A stretch of DNA of 64,000 bases. Origin: an uncultured Erythrobacter sp. GTDB lineage: Bacteria; Pseudomonadota; Alphaproteobacteria; Sphingomonadales; Sphingomonadaceae. Position 1 is the stretch's first letter. Every line of letters starts with the position of its first letter. Made by a program: the position numbers and the translations under genes. This document shows positions 54,601 to 63,002 of the stretch, in pieces. Under the pieces are notes generated by a model. It made no database searches. It had not been told where the DNA came from and was given only the letters and a program-made list of their open reading frames with translations. Location: assembly GCA_947488755.1 (NCBI GenBank), contig CANLAD010000001.1, positions 1,378,247 through 1,442,246 of the forward strand, read 5' to 3'.

Positions 54601-55387
54601 CCGCTTCCGTGACATCGTTTCACAACCGCGCAAGATCATTTCCTCGCCGACATGGTCGGGTCTCGAAAGCGAGCACGTCTGCTACAATGCCGGTTACACC
54701 AACGTTCACGAACTGATCCCGTGGCGCACCCTCACCGGGCGCCAATCGCTCTACCAAGATCATCAATGGATGCGGGCGTTCGGCGAAGGTTTCGTCACCT
54801 GGCGCCCTCCGATAGATACGCGCACCGTGCGCCAGGTTCTGGGCAAGCTTCCCAACGGCAACAAGGAGATCCAGCTCAATCTGCTGACCCCCCACCAGAA
54901 GTGGGGCATCCACTCTACCTATACCGAGAACCTCATCATGCTCTCGCTAAACAGGGGTGGCCCGGCGGTCTGGATCAGCGAAGACGACGCACGCGAAGCG
55001 GGGATCGTCGACAATGATTGGATTGAGGTGTTCAACATCAATGGCGCGCTGACAGCGCGGGCGATCGTCTCGCAGCGCATCATGCCGGGTTCCGCGATCA
55101 TGTATCACGCGCAAGAAAAGCTCGTGAACACCGTGGGTTCGGAAGTCACCGGCCTTCGCGGCGGAATCCATAACTCAGTGACGCGCATCAACATGAAGCC
55201 GACGCACATGATCGGCGGCTACGTGCAACTCGCCTACGGGTTCAATTATTACGGCACGGTAGGTGCCAATCGTGACGAATTTGTGATCGTCCGGAAGATG
55301 AGCGAAATCAACTGGTTCGATAAAGCCGACCCGTCCGTAGCATCCAATAGCAGACCCCCTGACGGACAAAAGGAAATTGCCCGATGA
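51620..55387 (+). CDS. narG: Respiratory nitrate reductase alpha subunit NarG
   Basis: A 1255-residue molybdenum enzyme that reduces nitrate to nitrite on the cytoplasmic side of the membrane. The [4Fe-4S] (FS0) ligands are H50, C54, C58 in STHGVNCTGSCSW and C93 in RGCPRG. The molybdenum ligand is D222 in WYCDLPPSSPQTW, at the same number as in E. coli. The N terminus keeps the SHFLDRL form without a twin-arginine signal, as in NarG. It overlaps narH by ATGA. Confidence 0.97.
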   Translation: MSHFLDRLTFFKRMQDSFSEGHGITTDESRQWEDAYRKRWAADKIVRSTHGVNCTGSCSWKIYVKGGIVTWETQQTDYPRTRPDLPNHEPRGCPRGASYSWYLYSGTRVKYPMVRARLLQHWREARRAMSPVAAWASIVSDADKRSDWIKRRGRGGLVRSSWEEVNEIIAAANAYTIREYGPDRIAGFSPIPAMSMISYAAGSRYLSLIGGTVLSFYDWYCDLPPSSPQTWGEQTDVPESADWYNSSYLLVWGSNVPMTRTPDAHFYTEARYRGTKSVVISPDYNEAAKFSDMWLHPKQGTDAALALAFGHVVLREFYVDRMSDYFSDYTRKYSDFPFLVKLTKQDGRLVADRHLRASDFARDLGETEHPEWKPVALNDADGDIVCPLGSAGHRWGEKGRWNLAEVDKDGNPFKLRTTLKDDHDQIVSVGFPYFGSEASNGFVATEHDSILMRNVPAREIVLANGERILATTVFDLFCANYGVDRGFGGENVARSFDDDIPFTPAWAERVTGVPRDAIIQTARDFASNADATMGRSMVILGAGLNHWYHMDMSYRGIIALLVMCGCIGQSGGGWSHYVGQEKLRPQTGWLPLAMATDWTRPPRQMNATSFFYAHTDQWRYETMTVDDIISPTAPKADWTGSIIDYNVRAERMGWLPSAPQLHQNPLDVGATLKESGEDATKAIPEKLQSGEIQFANADPDDPRNWPRNMFFWRSNVLGASGKGHEYFLKHFVGSMHGVVGVDGPESGVVLPNEVAWHEEAPEGKLDLMVNIDFRMSTTSLYSDIVLPTATWYEKNDLNTTDMHPFIHPLTAAVDPAWEARSDWAIFRGIAEAFSEIAPEVLGVETDVVLSPIQHDSPGEIAQPFEPKDWGRGECEPVPGKTMASIHVVERDYPATFARFTSLGPALEELGNGSKGINWDTKHEVALVGGLNGSSLQEATAGRPRIDSDIDACETILMLAPETNGEVAVKAWTALGETTGLNHLHLAEGKEEEKIRFRDIVSQPRKIISSPTWSGLESEHVCYNAGYTNVHELIPWRTLTGRQSLYQDHQWMRAFGEGFVTWRPPIDTRTVRQVLGKLPNGNKEIQLNLLTPHQKWGIHSTYTENLIMLSLNRGGPAVWISEDDAREAGIVDNDWIEVFNINGALTARAIVSQRIMPGSAIMYHAQEKLVNTVGSEVTGLRGGIHNSVTRINMKPTHMIGGYVQLAYGFNYYGTVGANRDEFVIVRKMSEINWFDKADPSVASNSRPPDGQKEIAR

Positions 55388-56907
55388 AAATCCGTGCGCA
55401 AATCCCGATGGTCCTCAATCTGGACAAATGTATCGGGTGTCATACCTGTTCGATCACTTGCAAGAACGTTTGGACCAATCGCGAGGGCGTCGAATACGCC
55501 TGGTTCAACAATGTCGAATCCAAACCAGGTATCGGCTATCCAAAGGACTGGGAGAACCAAGAGCGCTGGAACGGCGGATGGCATCGCCGTTCCAATGGAC
55601 GGATCGAACCCAAACTCGGCTCTAAATGGCGAATCCTGTCGAAGATCTTTGCCAATCCCAGCCTGCCGGAAATCGACGACTTCTACGAGCCATACACCTT
55701 TGATTACGAATGGCTGCACAAGGCGCCCGAGCTAAAGGCGCAGCCGACGGCAAGGCCGCGGTCCCTGCTGACAGGCGAAAATCTGAAAAAGATCGAATGG
55801 TCGGGCAATTGGGAAGACATGCTGGGCGGCGAATTCGCCAAGCGGTCGGAAGACTACAACTTTACTGGCGTCGAGAAGGAGATTTACGGGGAGTTCGAAA
55901 AGACGTTCCTCATGTATCTTCCGCGCCTGTGCGAGCACTGCCTCAATCCAACGTGCCTCGCGGCCTGTCCTTCAGGCGCGATCTACAAGCGAGACGAGGA
56001 CGGAATTGTCCTGATCGACCAGGAAAAATGTCGTGGCTGGCGCATGTGCGTGTCTGCGTGCCCCTACAAGAAAATCTACTACAATTGGGCCAGCGGGAAG
56101 TCGGAGAAATGCATCTTCTGCTATCCGCGCATCGAAACAGGGCAGCCGACGGTGTGCTCGGAAACCTGCGTCGGTCGTATTCGCTACCTTGGGGTGGTGC
56201 TCTATGACGCAGACCGGGTCGAAGAAGCCGCCTCGGTCGAGGATCCGAAGGATTTGTACCCGTCCCAGCTTTCGCTGTTCCTCGATCCGAACGATCCCGA
56301 AGTGCAGAAGCAGGCCCGGATCGACGGAATTCCCGAAGCATGGATCCAGGCTGCCCAGCGTTCGCCGGTCTACAAGATGGCGGTGGAGTGGAAGGTCGCC
56401 TTCCCGCTCCATCCTGAATATCGCACGCTCCCGATGGTCTGGTATGTGCCGCCGCTCTCCCCGATCCAATCGGCTGCGGAGGCTGGCAAGATTTCCGAAC
56501 GTGACGGCATGCCGGACGTTCGGTCGCTACGCATTCCTCTGAAATACCTAGCCAACCTGCTGACCGCCGGTGACGAGGCTCCGATCGCGGTCGGGCTGGA
56601 GCGCATGCTGGCGATGCGAGCCTATATGCGGGGTAAGCGGGTTCACGGAGTTGAAGACGAAAGCATCGCCGAGCGCGTCGGTCTCACCGGTGCCACCATT
56701 GACGAGATGTACCGCATTATGGCGCTTGCAGCCTATGAAGATCGCTACGTCATCCCGACCACGCACCGCGAGTTCGAGGAAGATGCCTATGTCTTGCGAG
56801 GTGCCGGCGGCTTCGGCTTCCGAGAAGTAACCGAAGGGCGGACGGCAAGCCTGTTCGGCGGCAAGAAGGCCCAGCCAGGCAAGCCGGTCAAGCGGGAGGC
56901 AATGTGA
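55384..56907 (+). CDS. narH: Respiratory nitrate reductase beta subunit NarH
   Basis: A 507-residue iron-sulfur subunit that passes electrons from NarI to NarG. Four clusters are visible: C16, C19, C22 and C26 in CIGCHTCSITC; CEHCLNPTCLAACPSG; CRGWRMCVSACPY, where a Trp replaces one Cys and marks the [3Fe-4S] cluster; and KCIFCYPRIETGQPTVCSETC. The start overlaps narG and the stop overlaps narJ. Confidence 0.97.
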   Translation: MKIRAQIPMVLNLDKCIGCHTCSITCKNVWTNREGVEYAWFNNVESKPGIGYPKDWENQERWNGGWHRRSNGRIEPKLGSKWRILSKIFANPSLPEIDDFYEPYTFDYEWLHKAPELKAQPTARPRSLLTGENLKKIEWSGNWEDMLGGEFAKRSEDYNFTGVEKEIYGEFEKTFLMYLPRLCEHCLNPTCLAACPSGAIYKRDEDGIVLIDQEKCRGWRMCVSACPYKKIYYNWASGKSEKCIFCYPRIETGQPTVCSETCVGRIRYLGVVLYDADRVEEAASVEDPKDLYPSQLSLFLDPNDPEVQKQARIDGIPEAWIQAAQRSPVYKMAVEWKVAFPLHPEYRTLPMVWYVPPLSPIQSAAEAGKISERDGMPDVRSLRIPLKYLANLLTAGDEAPIAVGLERMLAMRAYMRGKRVHGVEDESIAERVGLTGATIDEMYRIMALAAYEDRYVIPTTHREFEEDAYVLRGAGGFGFREVTEGRTASLFGGKKAQPGKPVKREAM

Positions 56908-57638
56908 TGGCGCGCAGGAAACCTGTTCGATCCATGTCACTCTCGCTGCGCACTCTCGCCGCGTCACTGGGCCATCCGAGCGCTGAACTGAGTGCCGCGG
57001 TTCCCGAATTGCGCGCGGCCTTGGCGGAAGAGAAAGCAGTCTCCGCCAAAACGCTCGCCGCGCTCGAACCCTTGTTTGACGACCTGGCCGACCGCGAATT
57101 GTTCGATCTTCAGGCAGACTACAGTGAACTGTTCGACAGCACGCGCCGACTTTCCCTGCATCTGTTCGAGCATGTCCATGGGGACAGCAAGGAACGCGGT
57201 CAGGCCATGAGCGATCTTGGCCTCGAATATATCCGGCACGGACTCGAAATCATCAGCAACGAACTGCCGGATTACATTCCGATGTTTTTGGAATTCACAG
57301 CGCAGCTACCGCCCGAGCAGGCGCGCGACTGGCTGCGTGAGCCGATAGAAGTGTTGACCGTGCTGGCTGAACGTCTGACTGAGCGTGAGACGCCATATGC
57401 CGCTGTATTGGTGGCGGTAATCGAATTGGCGGATGCGCGGCCCGACGCGGAGAGGGTCGAGGAAATCGGCAAGGCATTCGCCGAAGACGAAACCAAGAGC
57501 GTCGATGAGCTGTGGGAAGAGGCTCCCGTCAGCTTCGGAACATCGGCTTTCGATAATGGCGGACCCACCGGTGTCATTGCTCGCATTCGTGCTTCCAACC
57601 GAGCGCACAAGTCACGTGAAGGAGCGGATCGTGAGTGA
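56907..57638 (+). CDS. narJ: Nitrate reductase assembly chaperone NarJ
   Basis: A 243-residue TorD-like helical chaperone needed for cofactor insertion into NarG. LRTLAASLGHPSAEL, LQADYSELFDSTRRLSLHLFEHVHGDSKERGQAM and PDYIPMFLEFTAQLP are typical NarJ segments. The ATG at 56907 forms TGATG with the narH stop; a GTG at 56904 is also possible. The C terminus is Ala/Ser-rich and overlaps narI. Confidence 0.93.
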   Translation: MARRKPVRSMSLSLRTLAASLGHPSAELSAAVPELRAALAEEKAVSAKTLAALEPLFDDLADRELFDLQADYSELFDSTRRLSLHLFEHVHGDSKERGQAMSDLGLEYIRHGLEIISNELPDYIPMFLEFTAQLPPEQARDWLREPIEVLTVLAERLTERETPYAAVLVAVIELADARPDAERVEEIGKAFAEDETKSVDELWEEAPVSFGTSAFDNGGPTGVIARIRASNRAHKSREGADRE

Positions 57639-58416
57639 ATTCGTCAACTACCTGCTGTTTGGCTGGTTTCCTTATCTGGCAGTCACGGTCATGATCGTGG
57701 GCAGCATCCTGCGTTTCGACACAAACCAATATAGCTGGCGCTCACAATCCAGCCAGTTTCTGCGCCGAAAGCAGATGATGCTCGGATCGAACTTGTTTCA
57801 TCTGGGCATCTTGGTCCTCTTGGGAGGACATCTCGTCGGTTTGCTGACTCCGATCGAACTGTTCGATTATGTCGGCGTATCGCACGAGTTCAAGCAGCTC
57901 ATGGCCTTGATCGTAGGAGGGATTGCTGGCGCAGCCGCTTTTGCTGGATGTACTTTGCTGCTCCACCGGCGCTTGTCAGATCCGCGTATTCGCCGAAGTT
58001 CGGCAACGCTGGATATCGCGGTGCTTGTCCTGATCTGGCTTCAGATATTGCTCGGCCTCTCGACGACCTATTGGACAATTCAACACGTCGACGGACGCGA
58101 GATGGTCAATTTCATGGCTTGGGCGAATGGATTGCTGACCCTGCAACCTGGATCAGCAAACTTCATCATTGACACTCACATCGTCTATAAGCTGCACATC
58201 ATTCTTGGTCTGCTGCTGTTCCTGATCACGCCCTTCACGAGGTTGGTGCATGTGTTCAGCGCGCCGATTTGGTATCTCTTCCGGCCTGGATACCAGATCG
58301 TCCGCACGCGCCGTGGCAAGGGCGTCCCACCCCGAGCGACCGAGCCGTTCGGAGGTGCTCCGGCCTATACCGCGGGTCCGGCGACCGATCGCGCGTTCAT
58401 AGAGGAGGTTCAATAA
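57631..58416 (+). CDS. narI: Respiratory nitrate reductase gamma subunit NarI
   Basis: A 261-residue cytochrome b with five membrane segments, which takes electrons from quinol. MSEFVNYLLFGWFPYLAVTVMIVGSILRF opens it. The haem histidine contexts are LFHLGILVLLGGHLVGLL and DTHIVYKLHIILGLLL. The GTG at 57631 is used, with AAGGAG nine bases upstream, overlapping narJ by eight bases. The longer open frame upstream lies inside narJ. Confidence 0.95.
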   Translation: MSEFVNYLLFGWFPYLAVTVMIVGSILRFDTNQYSWRSQSSQFLRRKQMMLGSNLFHLGILVLLGGHLVGLLTPIELFDYVGVSHEFKQLMALIVGGIAGAAAFAGCTLLLHRRLSDPRIRRSSATLDIAVLVLIWLQILLGLSTTYWTIQHVDGREMVNFMAWANGLLTLQPGSANFIIDTHIVYKLHIILGLLLFLITPFTRLVHVFSAPIWYLFRPGYQIVRTRRGKGVPPRATEPFGGAPAYTAGPATDRAFIEEVQ

Positions 58417-59357
58417 TGGCCCGTCCACTCGATGTGTTGAATATCGGTGTGCCCGATCCGCGCCCAGAACCGGCAATGCCATCGGCCTGCGAAACTCACG
58501 GTTGCGGCGGGGCGGAGGAACAGGCGCAACCACTGCCCGCTTTCGGGGTCGTTACGGTCGACGGACACGAGATAGACGAAGAGCAGATCGCTGAGGAAAT
58601 GCCGCACCATCCGGCTCCTTCTGGCGAGGAAGCTTGGCGGGCTGCAGCCCAGGCGCTGGTCGTTCGCCATCTCTTGATGCGCGAAGCTGTGCGCAGGGGA
58701 TTGTCTGGAGAAGACACGGCGGTGGCGGGAAAGCGCGACACCGATGAGGAGGTTATGATCAAAGCTCTTCTCGACGACGTGGTGAGCGACGCGGTGCCTA
58801 CGGAAGAAGAGTGCGAGCGCTACTATCGAGCCAACCGCCATCGTTTCCGCACGCCAACGCTATATGAGGTTTCGCATATTCTTATCGAGCCCGAGGAGAG
58901 CACTGGGGATGATGGCTGGGAAGCTGCCAAAGCGCAAGCTCGTACGATCATCGCCGCGATTGGGGATGACCACGAAGCGTTCGCAGAGGCGGCGCGGGAG
59001 TTTTCCGGTTGTCCTTCAGGCCAACAAGACGGCTCGCTCGGTCAGATCCGCCGCGGCGAACTAGTTCAACAGGTCCAGATGCACATTGAAGCCACCGAGC
59101 CTGGCACGGTCAATCCCGAACCAGTGCGATCCAAGCATGGCTGGCACGTCATTCGTCTCGACCGCATCATCGAGGGGCAGGAACTGCCGTTCGAGGTTGC
59201 GAAGGACAAGATCGCGGACCTGCTCGAAGCGCGCTCCTGGACCGTGTCGGCGATGCAGGTGGTGCAATCGCTCGCCGACGAAGCCGAGATCGAGGGCGTT
59301 ATTCTCGACGCCCCACCGGCCGAAGAAGACCAACGCCAAGGGACGCTCGCCGCATGA
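58416..59357 (+). CDS. Parvulin-type peptidyl-prolyl isomerase in the nar operon
   Basis: A 313-residue protein. The PpiC domain spans about 150-260: YEVSHILIEPEES, FAEAAREFSGCPSGQQDGSLGQIRRGELV and VRSKHGWHVIRLDRI. The N-terminal third has a possible metal site (CETHGCGG). Such NifM/PpiC-like genes follow narGHJI in several denitrifiers and are presumed to help fold or assemble the reductase. No signal peptide is seen, which fits a cytoplasmic helper. It overlaps narI by one base (TAATG). Confidence 0.88.
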   Translation: MARPLDVLNIGVPDPRPEPAMPSACETHGCGGAEEQAQPLPAFGVVTVDGHEIDEEQIAEEMPHHPAPSGEEAWRAAAQALVVRHLLMREAVRRGLSGEDTAVAGKRDTDEEVMIKALLDDVVSDAVPTEEECERYYRANRHRFRTPTLYEVSHILIEPEESTGDDGWEAAKAQARTIIAAIGDDHEAFAEAAREFSGCPSGQQDGSLGQIRRGELVQQVQMHIEATEPGTVNPEPVRSKHGWHVIRLDRIIEGQELPFEVAKDKIADLLEARSWTVSAMQVVQSLADEAEIEGVILDAPPAEEDQRQGTLAA

Positions 59358-59689
59358 TGCTAGGTGATTATCTCGCGCTCGCCAAGAATGCCGGTGCTGA
59401 CATACAAGGTTGGCTCGCAGGGGTCGGCCCACTTCAGGCTAAAGCACTGGACAAGCTGGCGACGAACGAGAACATTCCGCCTGCGCGCGCCGCGCGAATG
59501 GCGGTCGCCGATTTCAGCCGCTTTGCGAGCGAAGAGGACTGGGCAACGCTGATCAGCCACGTGCGCGTTGCCGCCGACCCCGCGCTCGCGTGTTTGGGCG
59601 CGATCATAGATTGGCGGCTTTCTCACAAGCCGTGCGACGCGCATAGCATACCAATAGGTCCGCATCGCCCCATGAGCGAGGAAGCGTGA
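59354..59689 (+). CDS. Unknown small protein in the nar operon
   Basis: A 111-residue protein, MMLGDYLALAKNAGADIQGWLAGVGPLQAKALDKLATN and onwards, mostly helical by composition, ending in a His/Pro-rich tail (SHKPCDAHSIPIGPHRP). I do not recognise it. It overlaps the parvulin gene by ATGA and precedes the next small gene by one base, so it is very probably cotranslated with the reductase. A role in assembly or maturation is only a guess. Confidence 0.65.
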   Translation: MMLGDYLALAKNAGADIQGWLAGVGPLQAKALDKLATNENIPPARAARMAVADFSRFASEEDWATLISHVRVAADPALACLGAIIDWRLSHKPCDAHSIPIGPHRPMSEEA

Positions 59690-59690
59690 T

Positions 59691-59918
59691 ATGAGCCGCA
59701 GAAACCCAACCTCCGAAGAGCAGACCCGCGCTGCGGATAATGCCCCCCTCAACCCCCGCCTGCTTCAGGCAAACGGGGACGCCCGCACCAAAAGCGGCCC
59801 CGTCGCTCCGCTTTCGTCTGTTTCGGTCAAAGGACGAGATGGCACCATCTGGCCGCTCGTCTGGCTCGTGACCGTCGCCATATCGATTGTTGGCGCGCTG
59901 ATTTTCCTGTTCGGATAG
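59691..59918 (+). CDS. Small single-span membrane protein, end of nar operon
   Basis: A 75-residue protein with a hydrophilic N-terminal part (residues 1-50) and one membrane segment near the C terminus (PLVWLVTVAISIVGALIFLFG, about 55-75). It is predicted tail-anchored with the N terminus in the cytoplasm. I do not recognise it. It begins one base after the preceding stop and 49 bases before the Fnr gene. Confidence 0.6.
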   Translation: MSRRNPTSEEQTRAADNAPLNPRLLQANGDARTKSGPVAPLSSVSVKGRDGTIWPLVWLVTVAISIVGALIFLFG

Positions 59919-59966
59919 CCTTTGTTGTCGACAAGCAAGGAAGACATTGACATGATTGGGTAGTCT

Positions 59967-60731
59967 TTGGAGATCCCCTTGCTTAAGGCCTTGCGCAGCC
60001 AAGACCGACGACGTGCACCGACGGTATTGCCTCGGGACCATCCTTGTTATGCCTGCGAGGTGCGGCGCGTTTCGATTTTCTATGCACTGCAATGCAGAGA
60101 ATTGTCGAAATTGCGGGCATTCGGCTCCTTACGCGAACTGAACGTCGATAATCCACTGTTCCATCAGGGCGATGATGCAGATTTTGTTTATACCGTAGCG
60201 TCTGGAAGCCTTCGCTTATATCGGCTAATGTTTGACGGACGCCGCCAGGTTATCGGTTTCTCGCTTCCGGGAGAGTTTGTCGGGATATCTGTTGACCAGC
60301 GCCACGAAGTGACGGCGGAAGCGCTCGAGCCGAGTCGGATCTGGTGCTTCCCGCGCGCACGCTTCGACGAATTCGTCCTAGCCAATCCGTCTCTCAAAGA
60401 TTCCTTGCTGGACGTGGCGCGACAGGATCTGGAGGCCGCACAACAGCAATTCATGGTACTCGGGCGTAAGACGGCCATGGAGCGGGTCGCTTCGTTCATT
60501 CTCTACCTACATGAACGATTCCAGAGAATAACGGGTCACCCTACCGATCATGTCACCTTGCCCATGAGCAGAGCGGATATCGCCGACTATCTCGGGCTTA
60601 CGAAAGAAACCGTGAGCCGCATCTTCGGCCAGCTCCGAAACAGCCGGGTCATTCGGCTCGAAACCCTGTCCTGTATTCAGATGTTGAACAGGGCGGCGCT
60701 GGAAGTTCTGGCAGACGGAGAAACTGGCTGA
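59967..60731 (+). CDS. Crp/Fnr family regulator, Fnr type
   Basis: A 254-residue regulator: cyclic-nucleotide-like domain, long dimer helix (about 145-185) and HTH (SRADIADYLGLTKETVSRIF, residues 201-220). The recognition helix has E214, S217 and R218, the set that reads TTGAT half-sites. Cysteines are C27 and C30 (CYAC), C43, and C127 in WCFPR. Canonical alphaproteobacterial Fnr has the third cysteine at the position of F38 and the central one at the position of W126, so two ligands look displaced. The start is TTG; no better start is seen. It may bind the FNR boxes found in this window, or another Fnr may. Confidence 0.87.
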   Translation: MEIPLLKALRSQDRRRAPTVLPRDHPCYACEVRRVSIFYALQCRELSKLRAFGSLRELNVDNPLFHQGDDADFVYTVASGSLRLYRLMFDGRRQVIGFSLPGEFVGISVDQRHEVTAEALEPSRIWCFPRARFDEFVLANPSLKDSLLDVARQDLEAAQQQFMVLGRKTAMERVASFILYLHERFQRITGHPTDHVTLPMSRADIADYLGLTKETVSRIFGQLRNSRVIRLETLSCIQMLNRAALEVLADGETG

Positions 60732-60833
60732 CAGGGCCCCGAGCCCATGCTGTCGCTGGGTGCGCGGGCGACCGCTTCGCCTGATCCAGAACTCGGGCAA
60801 CATACCCCGTGTCGCCTCTTGCGTTGGCTGATG

Positions 60834-61569
60834 CTATCGAAATTCGGGTTCTTCATAAGACGACGGCGGATCTTGCCGATGAAGAGATCTCGACACGATC
60901 GCCCAGATCGATGCCCAGCCTGTTCCGAAGAGCCGCCCCGCAAAGACATCGGTGGGCCAATGCACGCCAAACGCTATGCGCGATATGTCGATGGCCGTGA
61001 CAACGCCGATTCCCACCGCCAGCACGAAAATGCGTGTCCGCCAGGATTTCTCGACTTTGATGAGGAGCAACATGATGGTCGGGTATACAATGCCGAATGC
61101 GCTGCATGTCCGCTGGGGAAGCTCATGCTCGTTTCCGCAGCCAGTCGATCGACGATGTCGGGACGAATCCTATCGAAAAGGTCTTTGGGCACGGTGACAC
61201 AATAGCTTGCGCTGATTGAAGCGGCGAGGACCACGATTGCCGGGCCCCAAGCTCTTTTCATCTGAGAAACCCTGCGGTCATAATCACGGTCAAGGTGATG
61301 ACCGTGGGGCTGCCAAAGGTAATGATATCGGTAACGACCTGGCGAACCTAGTGCGGGCCCACGAGCAGAGAAATGTTCTCGGTCTGGCGGAACAACAGCA
61401 GTATGTGGCGATCGATCGCATTGGAGTCACCCTCCGAGATTTCGGACCTCAATTCCAGCATCAGCGCACCGACAAAGCCGACGATGCCGATGTCGAGTAT
61501 GATCTTCGACAGAAGGTGTGCGTCGGGCGATATCAATTCGCGCCAGGATCGTGGAATTGTCAGTTTCAT
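60834..61569 (-). pseudogene. Decayed PAP2 family phosphatase gene
   Basis: The reverse strand from ATG 61569 reads MKLTIPRSWRELISPDAHLL, then an in-frame TAG at 61348-61350, then TDIITFGSPTVITLTVIMTAGFL, a TGA/frame change at about 61258-61262, then KRAWGPAIVVL with KDLFDRIRP and SFPSGHAAHS, a second frame change near 61095-61106, and finally SRIAFGVHWPTDV. The three PAP2 signature motifs (KxxxxxxRP, PSGH, SRxxxxxHxxxD) survive across three frames. The parent enzyme was a membrane lipid phosphatase of normal size. Several independent lesions indicate real decay. Confidence 0.85.
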
Positions 61570-61681
61570 CCGGTGCCCTGTTGTTATTCGGTCCTGGCAG
61601 CATGGTTCGGGGAAGCGGTGCGGCTTCCCTTGCACATCGGCGAACCGGGCAGTTCATGTTCGGCCGCCCCGTCGCGATTGC

Positions 61682-62729
61682 TCATGGCGCGCCCGTAGAC
61701 GGCTGCGAGCGGTGCAGACGCATTCCATGCAGCAGCGCGCTGATCCACACGGCGTTGATGGCGATGGCTAAGATCGCTTCGGCATACCCGCCGATCTGCG
61801 CCATGACGATCAGCGCCAACAATGCAGTGGCCAATCCTCTGGCTCCGAACCATCCGCAAAACAGGCGAGTTGCAGGCGAAGCGTCGGTGCCCGTCGATGA
61901 CAGACAGATTGCCAGCGGCCGCACGAGAAATAGGCTGGCACCTATCAGCGCAAATGTCTCCCACGTTGCCGCCTGAGTTGTGGGTGTCACAAACGCTATG
62001 CCGAGAAGGAAAACGCAGATCACATGACAACCTGCCCTTCGCCATCTGTAAATTCGAGCACATAAGAGAAGCGGTCTTTCGCGACGTGGCCGAATGTCAG
62101 TCCGGCCACGAATGTCGCTATGAAGCCATTTCCGCCGATCAGCGAAGCTAACAGATAGGCGAAGGCAGCGATCGAAAGAGCACTGATCCCTTCGTAAACG
62201 CCGGCAGTCCATTTCCTGGTTGAAGCGGCGATCATGAGTTTTGCACCGAGGAACCCAGCGAATATTCCCGCTGCCGGACCGAGCAGCAGTTGCTCGGCAG
62301 CGAATAGCGGCCAGTTGCGTTCCCCTCCCTCGAGAATTTCGTCCGTCAGACTGGCAAGGAGAAGGATGATCGGCAGCGCGAGGTCATCATTTCAACCCTC
62401 TTTCGACAGTCAATCCCCGCCGCACGCGCTCGGGAACGTTCGTGTTGGTCACCGCGGACAGTAAGAGCCGCATCGATCGGAACCAGCAGGGCAGCGGCCA
62501 GCGCGAGGACTGCGAGGGGCCAATGCGGGAGCAGCAGCCACGCCGCGCCTGTGCCGAGCAGCACCGCAAGCGGCAAGCCAATCACCAACATGCGCCTTGA
62601 TCACACATGATGTTTGCGAAGCGCCGCAAGGTTCGTTTTGGACGCATCGAAGAACAACAGGATCATCAAAGCGATCTCGGCGAACAGAAAGACTGCAGCC
62701 GAAACCACAAGAAGACCGGTGTTCTCCAT
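61682..62729 (-). pseudogene. Decayed cation/proton antiporter gene
   Basis: From ATG 62729 the reverse strand reads MENTGLLVVSAAVFLFAEIAL and FFDASKTNLAALRKHHV, an in-frame TGA at 62601-62603, then LVIGLPLAVLLGTGAAWLLL and LALAAALLVPIDAAL. A frame change leads to VTNTNVPERVRRGLTVERGL, a second to DDLALPIILLLASLTDEI and AAFAYLLASLIGGNGFIATFVAGL, and a third to the C terminus with CGWFGARGLATALLALIVMAQ. This order matches NhaP/CPA1-type antiporters. The usual first 60-70 residues are missing. One stop and three frame changes make it a clear pseudogene. Confidence 0.83.
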
Positions 62730-63002
62730 CCTGTCTCCCTTGCAGCGGCGTAATTTGGACTGCAACACCTTGTCCCGCCCGGCCGGTATCGAGTTCCCGC
62801 GAGCGGCATTCGGCGAAAGGAAGCGATGCGATTTGAAGCTGGCATACGGCGCGCAGGACTTGGCATACCCTTATCGAGGCATTCCAAGTGCACACCTGCT
62901 GACGCATGCCGAGGCGGCTGCGCTAGATATATTCTGTTAGTTGGCGAAGCCGGTCAAACATCGATGTGCAATGTTATATCTGGCACCGCGATCCGTTCGG
63001 CT

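Noticed and set aside
60834..61569. Functional PAP2 phosphatase made of several short genes
   Set aside because: The three signature motifs fall in different frames with stops between them, and none of the pieces has its own ribosome site.
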